Shown in pieces: positions 62,581-64,000 of a stretch of 64,000 nt of DNA (position 1 is the first letter of the stretch; each line of letters opens with the position of its first letter). The notes under the pieces are model-generated. The model had not been told where the DNA came from, made no database searches, and worked only from the letters and a program-made list of their open reading frames with translations. The translations under genes were made by a program, and so were the position numbers. The DNA comes from Geodermatophilus obscurus DSM 43160 (GTDB taxonomy: Bacteria; Actinomycetota; Actinomycetes; Mycobacteriales; Geodermatophilaceae), in assembly GCF_000025345.1 (NCBI RefSeq), contig NC_013757.1, forward strand, positions 2,790,001 through 2,854,000. The letters run 5' to 3'.

Positions 62581-63309
62581 TCAGCGACCGACGAGCGTCG
62601 TCTCGAAGTCGTAGCGGGACGCGCGGTAGACGTGCCGGCCCAGCTCCACGGCCACGCCCTGGTCGTCGAACGCGGTCCGCTGCATCGTCAGGAGGGCCGA
62701 GCGCGGCGGCTCCTCCAGCAGCCGGGCCTCGTCCGTGCGGGCCTGCCGCGCGCCGATCCGCTGGTGGGCGACCCGCAGGTGCACCCCCTGAGACCGCAGG
62801 TACTGGTACAGCCCGCGATCGGTGAGGTCCTGGACCGTCGGCTCGAACCGGCCCGGGAGGTGGTTGGTCAGCAGCGCCAGTGGCTCCCCGTGGGAGCGCC
62901 GCAGCCGGCGCACGACGACGATCTCGTCCCCCTCCGGCAGGTCGAGCTCCTCGGCGATGTCGGCCGGCGCCGGTACCCGCTCGAGCGACAGGACCTCGGT
63001 CGTGGGTGCCTCGCCGCCCCGCGCGAGGTCGTCGTAGAGGCTGGTGAGCTCGACCGACCGGCGCACGTGCGGCTGGATCACCTGGGTGCCGACCCCGCGC
63101 TTACGGACCAGCAGCCCCTTGTCGACCAGCTCCTGCACCGCCCGGCGCACCGTCGGCCGCGACAGCCCGTAGCGCTGGGCCAGCAGGATCTCGTTCTCCA
63201 GGCGGGATCCGGCCGGCAGGTCGCCACCGGCGATCGCCCCCTCGATCGCCTGGGCCAGCTGGAAGTACAGCGGCGTGGGGCTGGAGCGGTCGATGTCGAA
63301 CGTCAGCAC
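62581..63309 (-). CDS. GntR/UTRA family transcriptional regulator
   Basis: A 242-residue regulator with a GntR winged helix-turn-helix (YFQLAQAIEGAIAGGDLPAG, LSRPTVRRAVQELVDKGLLV) and a UTRA ligand-binding domain (AALLTMQRTAFDDQGVAVELG-type end). It is divergent from iolC and is probably the local repressor of the inositol operon (inference). A candidate operator lies between them at 63432-63457. Confidence 0.85.
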   Translation of the reverse strand: MLTFDIDRSSPTPLYFQLAQAIEGAIAGGDLPAGSRLENEILLAQRYGLSRPTVRRAVQELVDKGLLVRKRGVGTQVIQPHVRRSVELTSLYDDLARGGEAPTTEVLSLERVPAPADIAEELDLPEGDEIVVVRRLRRSHGEPLALLTNHLPGRFEPTVQDLTDRGLYQYLRSQGVHLRVAHQRIGARQARTDEARLLEEPPRSALLTMQRTAFDDQGVAVELGRHVYRASRYDFETTLVGR

Positions 63310-63431
63310 AGGACCTCCTCGGCTGCGGGCACCGCGCGGGCTCGACCGGGAACTCGGCCCCGCCGGTACATGATCGCACCTCAGGACGTCCTGTCGTCAT
63401 CATCTCTCCGGGGCAACTGACCACCGGACGT

Positions 63432-63457
63432 CTTGTTGCCTTTATGTCCTAACAAAG
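63432..63457. promoter_or_regulatory. Candidate GntR operator and iolC promoter region
   Basis: CTTGTTGCC and TCCTAACAAAG form an imperfect inverted repeat, followed directly by TTGACA (63460-63465), a good -35 hexamer. Its place between the GntR gene and iolC fits an operator. Confidence 0.5.
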
Positions 63458-63532
63458 TCTTGACACGTCCGTGTGGCCCGGAGCACAGTCCCAGGGGCAG
63501 GCGGACGTCGACGGGCGAGGGGACGGAGCACC

Positions 63533-64000
63533 GTGACAGACAGCTTCGAGGTGGTCGTGATGGGCCGCAGTGGGGTGGACGTCTACCCGCTGCAGGTCGG
63601 GGTCGGCCTGGAGGACGTCGAGACGTTCGGCAAGTTCCTCGGTGGCAGTGCGGCGAACGTGGCGGTCGCCGCGGCCCGGCTCGGCCACGCCACCGCCCTG
63701 GTGACCGGGGTCGGCGACGACCCGTTCGGCCGGTTCGTCCAGCGCGCGCTGGGCGACCTCGGTGTCGACGACCGGCTCGTGGTGGTCGATCCGGCCCATC
63801 CCACGCCGGTCACCTTCTGCGAGATCTTCCCGCCGGACGACTTCCCGCTGTACTTCTACCGCCGCCCGAAGGCCCCGGACCTGCAGCTGCGGCCGGAGGA
63901 CCTGGACCTGGCCGCGATCCGGGACGCGGAGCTGTTCTGGGCGACGGTCACCGGCCTGTCCGAGGAGCCCAGCCGGTCGGCGCACCACGCGGCCTGGGAG
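63533..64000 (+). CDS. iolC: 5-dehydro-2-deoxygluconokinase IolC (N-terminal part)
   Basis: The first 156 residues of a PfkB/ribokinase-family kinase. VVVMGRSGVDVYPLQVGVGL, FGKFLGGSAANVAVAAARLG and TGVGDDPFGRFVQRAL match IolC of myo-inositol catabolism. The enzyme phosphorylates 5-dehydro-2-deoxygluconate. GTG 63533 has GGACGGAGC before it. The gene runs off the right edge. Confidence 0.85.
   Translation, partial: MTDSFEVVVMGRSGVDVYPLQVGVGLEDVETFGKFLGGSAANVAVAAARLGHATALVTGVGDDPFGRFVQRALGDLGVDDRLVVVDPAHPTPVTFCEIFPPDDFPLYFYRRPKAPDLQLRPEDLDLAAIRDAELFWATVTGLSEEPSRSAHHAAWE

Overview
This window is high-GC chromosomal DNA from an actinomycete. It carries the Pup-proteasome system, RbpA, GarA/FtsR and a polyprenol-phosphate mannosyltransferase. 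Many genes start with GTG and appear to have leaderless promoters. Overall gene content and the GC-rich intergenic hairpin repeats suggest a Geodermatophilaceae-type organism (Blastococcus, Geodermatophilus or Modestobacter relatives). That family-level placement is an impression, not a computed result.

Positions 1-16430 form a block whose gene order matches the M. tuberculosis region around pup-prcBA-pafA (as I recall it). The order is pup, an endonuclease VII-like gene, prcB, prcA, pafA, a DUF3866 gene, pafB, pafC, a small membrane protein, tatA, tatC, a diacylglycerol-kinase-like gene with an apparent frameshift, helY-type helicase, a DUF4333 membrane protein, a divergent 5'-3' exonuclease, an M24 peptidase and an Lrp/AsnC regulator. 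The block combines pupylation and proteolysis, the PafBC DNA-damage regulator and Tat export.

Positions 16456-34690 are more mosaic. They hold an intein-containing radical SAM protein behind a LexA-type box, a recombinase-like protein of uncertain function, a glutamate-cysteine-ligase-like enzyme, an acyltransferase, an amidohydrolase, separate lnt and ppm1 genes, rbpA behind a SigR/SigH-like promoter, thymidine kinase, a transporter, glycerophosphodiesterase, a VapC toxin with a damaged antitoxin, and a gene-poor stretch with a long inverted repeat.

Positions 34690-45830 hold an M50B-like protease, a GH65 phosphorylase with its HAD phosphoglucomutase partner, a PEBP protein, a beta-lactamase-fold protein, a GNAT, coaA and gcvP. 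Positions 45974-52550 (minus strand) form a second block collinear with M. tuberculosis Rv1822-Rv1832 (from memory): pgsA, DUF881, sbp, DUF881, gcvH, garA, ftsR, DUF151, merR and gcvP. Positions 52721-61284 carry an EF-G-like GTPase and the cydABDC operon for cytochrome bd oxidase. The right end holds two small unknown genes, a GntR/UTRA regulator and the start of iolC, suggesting a myo-inositol catabolism locus that continues past the window.

Two intergenic signals are not explained by the genes. One is a 13-14-base motif (GTTGGGGATAACGG consensus) present nine times, always outside recognised genes. The other is a set of dispersed hairpin elements whose stems show compensatory base changes.
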